Positions 35,211 through 44,587 of a DNA stretch of 47,895 bases are shown here, one piece after another. Position numbers and translations under genes: made by a program. Every line of letters begins with the position of its first letter. Position 1 is the first letter of the stretch. This DNA comes from Pseudomonadota bacterium (GTDB lineage: Bacteria > Chloroflexota > UBA5177 > JAJPKF01): the NCBI GenBank assembly GCA_021323865.1, contig JAJPKF010000009.1:1-47895 (forward strand), given 5' to 3'. Below the pieces are notes generated by a model. The model did not search any database. It saw nothing but the letters and a program-made list of their open reading frames with translations, and was not told the origin of the DNA.

Positions 35211-36716
35211 ATGCTGAGACTGCTGGGACGGCTCTCGGCGCTGCTGTTTGCGCCTCTCAGACGGCTCACCGGCCCGCTCCATCGACGGCGGCCGGCCTTG
35301 AGCGACGAGCAGGAAGAGCGCCAAACCAACCTGCCGCCACTGCCGCCGCCCTGGTCAGACGACGAACGGTGGTATCGAGGAGATTTTCCGCCTCGCGAGA
35401 ACGTGCGCATCCGGCCACTCATCCATGGCGCGGAATACTTCCCGGACCTGCACCGGGAGCTCCTCTCGGCCCGCTCTCGGGTGACCATCGCCGGCTGGGC
35501 TCTGTCGCCGCACTTCTCGCTCCTTCGGGGCGATGACGCCCAGTCGTCCACCATCGAACGGGTCTTGGACGAGGTCTCGTCCCATGCCGAGGTCTACGTG
35601 TTGCTCTGGGCGGGCGCGCCGGCGCTCTTCCAGCCCAACACACACTCCGTGGAGCAGGTGCGAGACCGCCTGTTGACGGTCGCGCCCCGCGTTCACTGCG
35701 CTCTGGACCGAACGGCACCGTTCAGCCACGACCATCATCAGAAGGCGGTCACCGTCGACGGGCGTGTCGCCTATGTCGGAGGCATGGACATCAGCTCATT
35801 TCAGGGTGATCGGTGGGATACGGCCCACCATCCCATCCGCTTTGGCGTCGGCTGGCACGACATTCAGGCCCGGGTCGAAGGCCCCCTGATCCGCGACGTC
35901 GAGGAGAACTTCTGGGGCCGCTGGGAGGGGGCGACCGGTGAGCGGCTGCAGCCGCACGATCCGATCGCGCATTCCGACGATGGGTCGCCCGCCCAGCTGG
36001 TCCGTACCATTCCCCGGGACTGCTACCCATCCATGGCGCCGGACGGCCACTATGGGATCCGCCACGCCTTGCTGGCTGCCCTCGGCCGGGCAAGATCCTC
36101 AATCTATTTGGAGAATCAATACCTCTGGGCGCCCGAGGTCGTGGAGGCGCTGTGCGTCGCCATGGACCGCAACGGCCCCCACTTCCGCATCGTCGTGGTG
36201 CTGCCGGCCCGGGCCTATGACGGTCGCTACGACAACGACGATCACGTTCGGCACCTCGCCAAACACGATGAGGGGAGGGGCCGGTTCGCCGCCTATAGTC
36301 TTTACTCCAGCGGCCCGGCCGAGAGCGTCGGCGGCTACCGCTACCTGCCGATCTACGTCCATGCCAAGGTCAGCATCGTCGACGATGAGTGGTTCATGAT
36401 CGGCTCGGCCAACCTCAACCGCAGAGGTTTGGCCACTGACTCGGAGATCGCGGTCCACTCCGTCGATCCCACTACGGCGCGCGAGCTGCGCGTGCGGCTG
36501 TGGGCAGAACACCTTGGCCTGCCTGAATCGGAGATGGCGGCGGTATCGATTCCGGAGGCGGTTGACCGCCTCTGGCGGGAGCGGGCCGCAGAGGTGGAGC
36601 GTGGACGGCGCGAGTCGCTTCCCGGGATCGCCCACCATGCCCATCCCTATGAGACGGGCGGTACGCCGGCGGCCCGGCTGATGGACCGTTTCCAAAGCGC
36701 CACGCTGGAACATTGA
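35211..36716 (+). CDS. Phospholipase D superfamily protein (cardiolipin-synthase-like)
   Basis: 501 residues. Two HKD motifs: His176-x-Lys178-x4-Asp183 (HHQKAVTVD) and His384-x-Lys386-x4-Asp391 (HAKVSIVD), each followed by the G-G/GSAN motif (YVGGMD and IGSANLNRRG). Residues 70-100 and 110-130 carry the usual FPPRENVRIRPLIHG and SRVTIAGWALSPHF beginnings. It hydrolyses or transfers phosphatidyl groups; no strong N-terminal membrane anchor beyond a hydrophobic LLFAPLRR stretch, so it resembles soluble PLD rather than classic Cls. The start is ATG 35211 with GGGAGG immediately upstream; a GTG 66 nt earlier is less likely. Confidence 0.9.
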   Translation: MLRLLGRLSALLFAPLRRLTGPLHRRRPALSDEQEERQTNLPPLPPPWSDDERWYRGDFPPRENVRIRPLIHGAEYFPDLHRELLSARSRVTIAGWALSPHFSLLRGDDAQSSTIERVLDEVSSHAEVYVLLWAGAPALFQPNTHSVEQVRDRLLTVAPRVHCALDRTAPFSHDHHQKAVTVDGRVAYVGGMDISSFQGDRWDTAHHPIRFGVGWHDIQARVEGPLIRDVEENFWGRWEGATGERLQPHDPIAHSDDGSPAQLVRTIPRDCYPSMAPDGHYGIRHALLAALGRARSSIYLENQYLWAPEVVEALCVAMDRNGPHFRIVVVLPARAYDGRYDNDDHVRHLAKHDEGRGRFAAYSLYSSGPAESVGGYRYLPIYVHAKVSIVDDEWFMIGSANLNRRGLATDSEIAVHSVDPTTARELRVRLWAEHLGLPESEMAAVSIPEAVDRLWRERAAEVERGRRESLPGIAHHAHPYETGGTPAARLMDRFQSATLEH

Positions 36717-36767
36717 CGCCCACCGGGAGCCGGCTCCCAATGCCCAGCTTGGTCAGTAGGATGGGAA

Positions 36768-37157
36768 ATGGGCGAGCGCGGGAACCGTGTCGTTGGCGAG
36801 GGAGTGCATGCGCCAGGTTGGGGCGGCCTGCAATGGACCGCCTGGATGCCCCTGATCGCCGCCCATCCCTTGGCCCTCGGACAGATCCCCGAGGCGCGGG
36901 GATTCCTACGAGTGAAGGCCGTTGGCCGCACGGGGCTGGTATATGTGGGCTTCGTGCCCGATGGCCTCCGATTTCGGGTTGAGCGCCTGAGCCGGCAGGT
37001 GAGTCTGCGGCTGCCCCCTTCGGCAGATCTAGCGGCCGTTGAGCTTTGGGAAGCGCGCCGCCGCGGCTGGGAGCTGCAGGTCTCGGCAGCGCGATATCTT
37101 GAGACCGATTGGCCTGACCGGCTCACGAGCCTGGAAGCCGACGCGGGTGGGGAATGA
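36768..37157 (+). CDS. Degenerate GIY-YIG-like protein
   Basis: 129 residues. The core GFLRVKAVGRTGLVYVGFVPDGLRFRVERL (in parts) aligns with the GIY..YIG strands of the GIY-YIG nuclease fold, and AAVELWEARRRGWELQVSAA matches a region seen in some family members. The usual GIY and YIG are replaced by GFL and YVG, and the catalytic Arg/Glu are not convincing, so it is probably not an active nuclease. Function unknown. It follows the PLD gene by 51 bp on the same strand. Confidence 0.5.
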   Translation: MGERGNRVVGEGVHAPGWGGLQWTAWMPLIAAHPLALGQIPEARGFLRVKAVGRTGLVYVGFVPDGLRFRVERLSRQVSLRLPPSADLAAVELWEARRRGWELQVSAARYLETDWPDRLTSLEADAGGE

Positions 37158-37232
37158 GTTAGCCGGCGGCCGGGCCCGCCACCCGCGGGCAGGCTCCCGG
37201 CCGGATGTCCATGGAGATGGGAACCCCCAAAG

Positions 37233-37925
37233 CTACCGGCGCATTCTCCACACCGTGGTCCTGGACGTCTCCCGGCTCTCCAGATCCTCCATAACCGGAA
37301 GCTCATAGGTCTTCAACGCCTCGAACCGGTCGTTGGGAAAGAAGCGCCGCTCGGGGTCGCCGGTCAGCGCCTCGACGCCTCGGGTCGCCGCGGCTTCCAT
37401 AATGCCGAGCAGGGTCGATGCCGTCGGCTCCTCATAACAGACATCCCCGGCCACCACCAGCTCGAAGTCTTCGAGCGCGAACGTCACGTCCTCGCGGATC
37501 TCGGGTGAAGGAAGCCGGTTCGCCGCCGCGTTGAGCCGGATCGCGACCGCGGCCAGTGGATCGATCTCGGTCGCCGTGACTCCGATGCACCCGGAGCGGA
37601 GCGCTGCCAGGCCCGCCACTCCTGATCCCGCTCCCAGATCCAACACCCGCTTTCCCTGCACTGCCTCCGGCGTGTCAAGGAGGTAGCGGGCCAGCGCCTG
37701 TCCGCCCGCCCACGCGAAGGCCCAGAAGGGCATGCCCGGGCTCTGGTCGCCCAGGCGCTCCTGGGTGCGGCGCCACAGCTCCAGCGGATCTCCACCGAGA
37801 TGCAGCCGCAGCTCCGGCAGCAGGGGAGGCGCGGACAGCACAGTATTGGCCCGGATGAAGTCCTCATCCGAGCCGGTCTCCGCCTGGGCAGTCGTCGAGC
37901 CCTCCAAGCCCCATCCTATCCGCAC
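37233..37925 (-). CDS. SAM-dependent methyltransferase (ETFB-lysine methyltransferase-like)
   Basis: 230 residues. The SAM site is VLDLGAGSGVAGLAALRSG with acidic TATEIDP, and a GMPFWAFAWAGGQALARYLLD segment before it is typical of the METTL20/ETFB-KMT group that modifies lysines in protein substrates. VVAGDVCYEE is the expected post-motif. GTG 37925 is the most upstream start; a TTG at 37907 is possible. The substrate, if protein, is unknown. Confidence 0.82.
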   Translation of the reverse strand: MRIGWGLEGSTTAQAETGSDEDFIRANTVLSAPPLLPELRLHLGGDPLELWRRTQERLGDQSPGMPFWAFAWAGGQALARYLLDTPEAVQGKRVLDLGAGSGVAGLAALRSGCIGVTATEIDPLAAVAIRLNAAANRLPSPEIREDVTFALEDFELVVAGDVCYEEPTASTLLGIMEAAATRGVEALTGDPERRFFPNDRFEALKTYELPVMEDLESRETSRTTVWRMRR

Positions 37926-38065
37926 GGATGAAGCATCCGTAGGATGTCAGAGGCCGGCTGAAGAGGGGTAGCCCAGCATGGTCTCCAGGTTCAACGGAGC
38001 GGGCGGAGTGGAACGGCTCGGGCGGAACCGCGGCTCGGCCGCCGAGGGCCGGCCGCGGCCCCGTC

Positions 38066-38518
38066 CTACTTGGCGTTCAGGTGGGTGTGCATGGTCCGGC
38101 CGCTGAAGCTGACCTTGGTCTTCGAGCGTTTGTGATCCACAGTTGTGAATGCCTTGACCTTGATCTTGGGCGTCAAGGTCAGGACGGTGGAGTACACATC
38201 GTAGCGATGCTTGCGGTTGTCGGACTGCACCGTGACCGTCTGTTGGGCGGCGGGAACCGCGCCGGGATAGGTGATCGCGGTGGCCGTGATGCCGGTCGGT
38301 ACGTGGACCGTGTACGTAACGCCCGCGATATTCGCGGGCGTAGTGTGGACGATCTCATACATGGTCAGCGTCTTTCCATTCGAAAGGCTGATAACGGGGT
38401 CAGTGCGACAGACGCCGGCGGATGCCAGCGCGATTGGACCTCCGAAGGTCGCGAGAACGCCGAGGGTCAGTGCGATTGCCACCGAGGCGCGGCGGACGTG
38501 CGTGGAAAGGGTGGTCAT
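38066..38518 (-). CDS. Secreted hypothetical protein
   Basis: 150 residues from ATG 38518 (GGGGA 7 nt upstream). Signal peptide about residues 10-35 (VAIALTLGVLATFGGPIALASA). The mature part is beta-rich, Thr/Val-rich, with a single Cys (VCRTDP). No family recognised. It may be a small extracellular domain protein. Confidence 0.7.
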   Translation of the reverse strand: MTTLSTHVRRASVAIALTLGVLATFGGPIALASAGVCRTDPVISLSNGKTLTMYEIVHTTPANIAGVTYTVHVPTGITATAITYPGAVPAAQQTVTVQSDNRKHRYDVYSTVLTLTPKIKVKAFTTVDHKRSKTKVSFSGRTMHTHLNAK

Positions 38519-39099
38519 TGTTGTCCCCATCTTTCGTACGGGTAAATCGGCTTGGCACTCGTACAGTAGCCATGCGCGAGGCCCTCGAGGGTTGCACCTC
38601 AGCGGTCCCGGGTTGCAAGGCCGCAACCTTCTTTGCAGAAGTCGGACGCGGAAGCCAACGGTGGCTCCAGGGGACTCGATATCTGCTGAAATGTGCCTGT
38701 TCTCGGGCCGGCCGGCTCCGTCGACGACATCTTGGGTCTTCGGGACAGCGTGTGACGCAGGCTCGGACGTTCGCAGGCTTCTCCGATGTTGGCCTGGGCG
38801 TGTGCGCCCTCGGGTCTCGCTGTCATGCCCGTATGAAGGCGGCGCCGAGTAGACGCCTTGGGTCCTAAAGGCACCGGCGCGATCGAGGGAGTGGCACCGA
38901 ATGCCAGATCTCCCCGCGCCTGCACTGGGACGGACAACTAGAATCGGGAGCCGCGGGCGGCAGTTCTACCCCACCTCCCTTCTGGAGACTCCCTCGTGAC
39001 TCGAATGGCGGCCATCGTCACGCTCCCCGGAGCGCGACCCACAGCCGGGCGCGTGCTCAAGGGCCTGCTCAAGCCGGCCGGCCCGGCCCGACCCTAGAC
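38519..39099. other. Intergenic region with a small ORF upstream of the membrane-protein gene
   Basis: About 580 bp. Most holds nothing I can support. At 38996-39097 on the plus strand a 33-codon GTG frame has GGAG 8 nt upstream and ends 2 nt before the ATG of the membrane-protein gene, which itself has no ribosome site. This looks like translational coupling, but the peptide (MTRMAAIVTLPGARP and onward) has no family. Confidence 0.4.
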
Positions 39100-40623
39100 A
39101 TGGTCCGTGCGACCTGGACCACCAGTGAGCGAGGCTGGCTCTGGCTGTCGCCGGCGCTGCTCCTCCTGGCGGTGCTCATCGCCGGGCCCTGGTTCCTCGC
39201 TCACATCGCAGGCGTGGTTGGACCCGCCTCTGCCCGGGCTTGGAACATCGCCGGCTTTGGCGCCCTGCTGCTCATGGTGCTCTGCGTCGTGCCCGTCGCC
39301 CGTCAGGAAGTGGACTCGGACAGCCGGTTGGTCGCCGGCCTCGTGGCGACGGCGGCCCTGATCCCCATTTCGGTGGCGGAGGCGATCACGGTGATCGTCT
39401 ACATCGTGCCGCTGCATGGGCCGGGATGGCATTGGGCCCACTCGCTGGCGCTCCTGGTGGGCTCGATCGCGGGCCTCGGGGTCTGGTGGGTCTGGGCGGC
39501 GGCCGCCGGCGGTCATACGACGCCCGCGCTCCAGAATGCCCGAATCTATGCCGAGCTACGGGGGCGGTACGACGAGCTGAAGGCAACCTACGATGCCCTC
39601 CCGCCAGAACCGCCTGGCAACCTGTCGCTCGAGGCGCGTCAGTCGCGCAGCGCCGCCCGAGAAACGGTGCGAGATCACCTCATTGCCCTCACCGGCCAGC
39701 TGGGCCTGGGAGGGTGCCGCCGTTTCAGCCATGGCCTGCGCTGGGTGCTTGCGACCGGCTACATCAACGCCTGGTACCGGCTGCATCGCGGCGAGGAGGC
39801 ATTGATCATGATCAGGCCGTTGGATCAGGTGCTGGCCGGCGCTTTCTACGACGAGATGCGGCTCCAGGGCTCGGACATCCCCAACAGCGATTCCCTCCTT
39901 CGCAAGCTGCACTGGGCGGTGACGCAGCTCTCGCCTCAGGCGGCAGGCGCGCTGACGGCCCTCACCCTCTCCGGTGCCGCTCAGACGCAGACCGCCGCTC
40001 CTGCGCCCGCCGCGCCCGCGGCCGACGGAGGTCTGGCGGCCAGGAGTGCCCTCCGCGAGGTGCGGCGCGCCATCGAGGAATATCGTGACGCCGCCTGGGA
40101 TGGCCTGGTACGGCAGCGGAATCATATTCTCGAGTCGGTCATCTACACCCGGCTTGCCGCCTATGTGCTCCTGGCCATCGTCATCCTTCTTGCCGTGCCC
40201 CGACGGGCGCTTCTCGCGGCCGCGGTCTTCTACCTGGTCGGCGCGATCGTGGGTCTCTTCAAGCGGCTTCGGCCGGCAGTGGAATCCGAGTCGCAGGTGG
40301 AGGACTACGGTCTGGCCACCGCGGCGCTCATCCAGACCCCGCTCTTTTCGGGTCTCGCGGCCATCGGCGGCGTCGCCCTGACCGCCCTCCTGCTTGATCC
40401 GATTCTCGGTTCGTCACTCGCGCCTTCCGCCTCTCACGCGGTCCACGCATCTCCGACGCTTTCTTCGGTCTTCAATTTGAACCGAAACCGGGGCGGCCTG
40501 GTGGTGGCGGCCATCTTCGGACTGACCCCCGAGCTGCTCATCACCCGCCTCCTGGTGCAGGCCAAGGGCTACAAGAAGGCCATTGGCGGCTCGGAGGCGG
40601 CCCAGACGACCAAGTCCGGATAA
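39100..40623 (+). CDS. Polytopic membrane protein of unknown function
   Basis: 507 residues. About four N-terminal transmembrane helices (15-35, 47-67, 76-104, 108-135), a soluble central region of about 200 residues with a long helix (NARIYAELRGRYDELKATYD) and an Ala/Pro-rich loop, then about four C-terminal helices (350-395, 412-440, 465-490). No family recognised. Start ATG 39100 without its own ribosome site; see the small ORF just upstream. The next gene begins 20 nt after its stop. Confidence 0.7.
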   Translation: MVRATWTTSERGWLWLSPALLLLAVLIAGPWFLAHIAGVVGPASARAWNIAGFGALLLMVLCVVPVARQEVDSDSRLVAGLVATAALIPISVAEAITVIVYIVPLHGPGWHWAHSLALLVGSIAGLGVWWVWAAAAGGHTTPALQNARIYAELRGRYDELKATYDALPPEPPGNLSLEARQSRSAARETVRDHLIALTGQLGLGGCRRFSHGLRWVLATGYINAWYRLHRGEEALIMIRPLDQVLAGAFYDEMRLQGSDIPNSDSLLRKLHWAVTQLSPQAAGALTALTLSGAAQTQTAAPAPAAPAADGGLAARSALREVRRAIEEYRDAAWDGLVRQRNHILESVIYTRLAAYVLLAIVILLAVPRRALLAAAVFYLVGAIVGLFKRLRPAVESESQVEDYGLATAALIQTPLFSGLAAIGGVALTALLLDPILGSSLAPSASHAVHASPTLSSVFNLNRNRGGLVVAAIFGLTPELLITRLLVQAKGYKKAIGGSEAAQTTKSG

Positions 40624-40642
40624 TTGATCAGAGCACACATCC

Positions 40643-40981
40643 ATGTCAGCACGCAGCCTGAGAGCCCGCAACGCCATCCGGGCGGCGGAAGTCCTTGCCC
40701 AAGCGGCCCCCGCGGTCGCCGCCCGCTGTCGAGACGCCCTGCCCGGCGAGGTGGTGGTCGCTGAGGTTGCCGCCGATCTGCGCTTTGCCGGAGTTCGCAG
40801 CCTCCCGCGTCATGCGTTGCATGCTTCCCTGGCCCGCTCTTCGCCCGGCGCCTGGGTCGTGACCTTCGCGCGCCACACGAGTCTGGAGGAGATCGAGCGG
40901 CGCTGCTTCAATCTCGGCCGCACGGCCTACCGCCGCTGGAAGCTCAGCGCCCGCCTGGACCGCCGGTCAGCCACGAGCTGA
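40643..40981 (+). CDS. Hypothetical protein
   Basis: 112 residues, Arg/Ala-rich, with ARNAIRAAEVLAQAAPAVAARCRDALPGEV and a EEIERRCFNLGRTAYRRWKL helix. No family and no strong ribosome site. It lies 19 nt after the membrane-protein gene on the same strand and may be co-transcribed. Confidence 0.5.
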   Translation: MSARSLRARNAIRAAEVLAQAAPAVAARCRDALPGEVVVAEVAADLRFAGVRSLPRHALHASLARSSPGAWVVTFARHTSLEEIERRCFNLGRTAYRRWKLSARLDRRSATS

Positions 40982-41115
40982 AGGGACGTGCTTCTCGCAC
41001 GCCGCCATTTGGCCGCCGTCGAATTTCCGGTTAGGGCGACGGCTCACGGCGCGTGTTTGAACGGGTGCCGGCTCAGTCTCCGGACCGCTGCTTATATCCA
41101 GCCCGCTGCAGCGAC

Positions 41116-41203
41116 TGGTGCGGTCGAGAGGACTCGAACCTCCACTCCCGTTAAGGGAACAGCGTCCTGAGCGCTGCGCGTCTACCGATTCCGCCACGAC
41201 CGC
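41116..41203 (-). tRNA. tRNA-Leu(CAG) with encoded CCA
   Basis: On the minus strand the acceptor stem GCGGTCG pairs with CGACCGC, followed by discriminator A and an encoded CCA (41118-41116). D-arm GGCGGAATCGGTAGACGC, anticodon stem CAGCG-loop CTCAGGA-CGCTG with anticodon CAG, a long variable arm CCCTTAACGGG, and a T-arm GAGGTTCGAGTCCTC. The long variable arm and anticodon identify leucine. The mature length without CCA is 85 nt. Confidence 0.97.
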
Positions 41204-41213
41204 GTGTACGTGC

Positions 41214-41248
41214 CGAGGTGGTCACCTCGTCGGAACGGCTCCATTGTA
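41214..41248 (-). promoter_or_regulatory. tRNA promoter region with palindrome
   Basis: A -10-like TACAAT (41248-41243 on the minus strand) and a perfect inverted repeat, CGAGGTG-2 nt-CACCTCG (41214-41229), lie between it and the tRNA. The -35 is weak. The palindrome could be a leader hairpin or an operator. Confidence 0.4.
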
Positions 41249-41368
41249 GCGGGTAGCGTGGGGCTCTCCCTCCCGCATCGAGTGCGGCCCCAAACCCCTG
41301 CCTCATCGGATGCGAAGCCTCACGTTGGACACGCTCACGGGACGTCGCGGGAAGCCCTTTAGTGAGAA

Positions 41369-41398
41369 GGCCCTGGGATGCGAGCGCATCCCAGGGCC
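41369..41398 (-). terminator. Strong hairpin downstream of the VOC gene
   Basis: A perfect 14-bp inverted repeat, GGCCCTGGGATGCG with a 2-nt centre and its complement, starts 11 nt after the VOC stop. No strong T-run follows, but the stem is very stable. Confidence 0.75.
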
Positions 41399-41408
41399 AC
41401 AAATCTCC

Positions 41409-41771
41409 CTAGCGCGACGGGGGCTGGTATACGCCCACGTTGTTGCCCGCGGGATCAGTGAACACCGCGAACGTGCCGTGGCCGCCCTCGATCTCCGTCT
41501 TGGGAATGACCACGCTGCCGCCCTTGGACTGAACCTGCTGCAGGGTTGCGTCGACGTCGGAGGACTGCAGGTAGATCACCACGCTGCCCAGGCTGCCGAC
41601 GCCCTGTTCGCGCTTCTGTGCGAAGCCGCCGCCGGGCCCGCCCTCCGAACTGAACATTGGGTATCCGGGAAAGCTCTCGTCGATCTGCCAGCCAAAGACG
41701 TCTCGATAAAACTGCGCCGACTGTGCGGTATCGCTCGCGGGGATGTCGACGTGCACGATGGCTCCGGCCAT
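41409..41771 (-). CDS. VOC-family (glyoxalase-like) protein
   Basis: 120 residues, two VOC half-domains: AIVHVDIPASDTAQSAQFYRDVFGW and the GGGFAQKREQGVGSLGSVVIYLQSSDVDATLQQVQSKGG strand/helix, ending FTDPAGNNVGVYQP. This matches the bacterial glyoxalase/bleomycin-resistance-like group. Metal ligands not certain, substrate unknown. Start ATG 41771 with GGAGG upstream. Ends in the strong hairpin. Confidence 0.88.
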   Translation of the reverse strand: MAGAIVHVDIPASDTAQSAQFYRDVFGWQIDESFPGYPMFSSEGGPGGGFAQKREQGVGSLGSVVIYLQSSDVDATLQQVQSKGGSVVIPKTEIEGGHGTFAVFTDPAGNNVGVYQPPSR

Positions 41772-41893
41772 AATGGGCCTCCTTCCGTAGGTGGTGTGGA
41801 GAGAACGCGGCGCGTCCTCTCTTCGGGCACTCTCATGCTACCGACTGTGGAGACCGGTACGGCGGAGGCTCGGCTCCGCCGTACCGTGAGTGT

Positions 41894-44332
41894 CTAGTGT
41901 TTGGTCGGGACCTGGAGTCCCCGACCGTGAAGCGCACTTCGTGCCGAAGCCGGGACCGCGTACTGCTCACCCGATCCGGAATTGGTGGCGCTGTTGACCT
42001 GGTCGATGCCGCTCTGCAGAACCAGCGAGAAGCCGTTCAAGAAGTTCTGCTCGAGAGTCGAATCCTTGACGTTGCTGTTTGCGGTCGTGGCTAGGACCTC
42101 GATCACCGCGTTCTGCTCGGCGATCATGCCGATCACGCCCACCTTGTTGTTGGCCAGATTGATCAGGCCGTAGAAGTAGCAGTCGACCGGAGCGCTGGTG
42201 AACGCGAAGTTGACCAGACAGTTGGGACCGCCGAGCACCGGCTTGAAGCTTGCGAACGCACCCCGCTCCTGCCGCAGGAGGGCCGCCGCCTCAAAGTTGT
42301 TCTTGAGGTACGAGCCCAGGTAGTAGAGCGTCCCGCTCTTGGCGTAGGACCCGTCGCCCTGGATGTCGAAGGTGGCCTGCTGGTACTCGCTGCCCTGGAC
42401 GCCCCACGACTGGTAGGACGACGCGTGGAACTGCCGGAACGGATTGGCCGAGCTGTCGTCCTTGGTGACGGACCACGTCGAGCTTTTCTCGTTCTTTGCA
42501 TAGACCGGCCACGCCAGGAAGCCGTCGAACGGATCCAGCAGCTGGTTGGCACTGCCCACCGGCGTGCAGTTGGGATACGAAGGGTGCAGCCGCTTCACGG
42601 ACTGACCGGCGACGCCCTTGGCGAATCGATACCAATCGATGGAGCCGAAGCCGCTGGCCTCGTCCCATCCCGGTCCCGCCGGATAGCCGTTGAACCCGCA
42701 GCGAACATCGTGGAAGTAGGTGTTGTAGAGCGAGCTCTTGCCCAGTCGATAGATGATGGGGGCGAGAAAGCCGGCCGGCTTCTTGTGCAGCTTCGCCAGG
42801 TAGGCGTCGGTGAGCGCGGCCATACCCGTCTCCAGTGGCGTCGCCAGGCTCGTTCCTCCGACGGTGCCCTCTTGGCCGTTGCCGAGGAACACGTGGGCGC
42901 CGGTCTGGGGGTCTCCGTCGGCCGACAGGTCCGGCACCGCCCGGCCCTTACAGGTGGCCGCTGTGCCGACGATTCCCTTCTGCCAGGACTGACGGCTGAA
43001 GGCCGAGGCGCAGCCACTGCCGCCGCCCGAGAAGTCGTTGTTGGGATCACTGTTCCACACCGACTCTGAGTTCCAAGTCACATTGTTATTGACCTGAAGG
43101 TTGGTGCCTCCGACGCTCACCACCCAGGGACTGCTGCCCGGATAGGCAGGTGTATTGCAGAGCGTATGCGCTCCGCTGGAGGTCGTCGCACACCCGGAAT
43201 TCTCGGAGTTGTCACCGCTGCCGAAGAAGAAGGTGGTGCCGACGGCGACTGCCTCCTTGAAATAGGCCTTGGAGGCCTTGGTGAAGGTGGGATCATCGTT
43301 CGGCCCGCCCCAGCTATTGCTCACCACATGGATCTTGGGATCAGAGGTGGCTGCCTTGACGGCATCCGCCAGATAGTCGTCGCGGCCGGCCTTGGCCAGA
43401 TAGAAGCGGAGATGGCTGTGCACGGCAATGCCGTGGGCGAATTCGGCGTCCATCGAGACTTCGGTGAGGTCCTGGCCACCCGAGTTGTCGGTACCGTCGA
43501 TGTGGATCCACTGTACCCGGTCCGGGGAGGAGCAGGAGCCGCATGATTTCAGCACGGGATCGCTGATTCCGGTATCGTTTTTCTGGTTGGCGGCCAGGGC
43601 GGCGAAGTCTGAATCGTATGCCTGATGGCCCCAGAGGATTAGGCCGATATTCTGGCCGGAGCCATCCACGCCGTGCCCGTTGACGTCGTAGGCGATTCGG
43701 TAGTCGATGGGATAGTAGCCACCGTCTCGGACGAGATCGCGGTGAACGTTCAGGGCGTGGAAGCGCGTGTAGTTGTCCAGGCCAACGATGGTATCGATGC
43801 CGAGACTGCGCGGAACGGTCGGATTCGACGCCGCCGCGTAGAAGGTCTCGCGGCCGAAGCGGTAGCGATTGATACGGACGTCCAGGGCCTGCTCCACTGC
43901 CGCCGTGCTGCCCGCGACTCCGTACGTCAGGCGGTCCGGGCTCTCATAGGTGATCCGCAGACCAGAGGCGTGCAGCCAGCGGGTCAGCAAAGCTTCATGT
44001 GCGCGTGTGGCTCCGAAGCGGTGGTTGAACGTTGCGTGCGAGAGGTAGTGACCCCGCGGCACTTGCGTCGCGATGAAGTGGTTCAGAGCAGCGGCGTCGC
44101 GAAACGGGAGGTCAATGCTCAGGGCCATCGGCGCCGAGGCCGGTCGGGCGCCAAGGACCTGGGCGGCTCCGGCCCGGACGAACGGCCGGACCACGGAATG
44201 CATGACGACAAGCCGCGACTGCGGATGGATGGGGGCGGCGGCCGCAGGTCGCGCGGACGCAAGCGGCACAACGGCGACGAGAGCCAGCGACGCGATGGCT
44301 GCCAGGGCACGACGGGACGCGTAGGGTTTCAC
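41894..44332 (-). CDS. Secreted S53 (sedolisin/kumamolisin) peptidase
   Basis: 812 residues from GTG 44332, with AAGGAG upstream. Signal peptide about 8-33 (ALAAIASLALVAVVPLASA). Activation domain about 67-200 (LSIDLPFRDAAALNHFI, SHATFNHRFGATRAHEALL, and others). Catalytic domain: Glu291 and Asp295 in EVSMDAEFAH, oxyanion Asp374 in GSGDNSE, Ser495 in GGTSLATP; a Ca-binding type end HDVRCGFNG...GWDEASGFGSIDW. A further beta-rich region after about 580 (SYQSWGVQGSEYQQ, GDGSYAKSGTLYY) is unidentified. S53 enzymes are secreted acid endopeptidases. Unlike the protein at 21641 it has the normal linker between prodomain and protease. Confidence 0.93.
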   Translation of the reverse strand: MKPYASRRALAAIASLALVAVVPLASARPAAAAPIHPQSRLVVMHSVVRPFVRAGAAQVLGARPASAPMALSIDLPFRDAAALNHFIATQVPRGHYLSHATFNHRFGATRAHEALLTRWLHASGLRITYESPDRLTYGVAGSTAAVEQALDVRINRYRFGRETFYAAASNPTVPRSLGIDTIVGLDNYTRFHALNVHRDLVRDGGYYPIDYRIAYDVNGHGVDGSGQNIGLILWGHQAYDSDFAALAANQKNDTGISDPVLKSCGSCSSPDRVQWIHIDGTDNSGGQDLTEVSMDAEFAHGIAVHSHLRFYLAKAGRDDYLADAVKAATSDPKIHVVSNSWGGPNDDPTFTKASKAYFKEAVAVGTTFFFGSGDNSENSGCATTSSGAHTLCNTPAYPGSSPWVVSVGGTNLQVNNNVTWNSESVWNSDPNNDFSGGGSGCASAFSRQSWQKGIVGTAATCKGRAVPDLSADGDPQTGAHVFLGNGQEGTVGGTSLATPLETGMAALTDAYLAKLHKKPAGFLAPIIYRLGKSSLYNTYFHDVRCGFNGYPAGPGWDEASGFGSIDWYRFAKGVAGQSVKRLHPSYPNCTPVGSANQLLDPFDGFLAWPVYAKNEKSSTWSVTKDDSSANPFRQFHASSYQSWGVQGSEYQQATFDIQGDGSYAKSGTLYYLGSYLKNNFEAAALLRQERGAFASFKPVLGGPNCLVNFAFTSAPVDCYFYGLINLANNKVGVIGMIAEQNAVIEVLATTANSNVKDSTLEQNFLNGFSLVLQSGIDQVNSATNSGSGEQYAVPASARSALHGRGLQVPTKH

Positions 44333-44587
44333 CAGGTGGTACTCCTTCGGTGGGGATCTTTGTCCAGGTAGCGTCGCAACGGACCGGAGAGCGTGCCCGC
44401 CCATGGCGTCACTCGCCGTTCTCGCTCGGTGGCCGCCTGACTGGACAGGCAATTGTACGGAGGTTCACGGCGTCCAGAAAAGTCAGGATGAGATAGAACG
44501 GCGTCTGTCATGACCTCGGCCGGCGCTATGGGAAAATGAGCCGCCCGGCCCGGGCCCCACGACTTTGACAACGTCTCTCTTCTTGCG

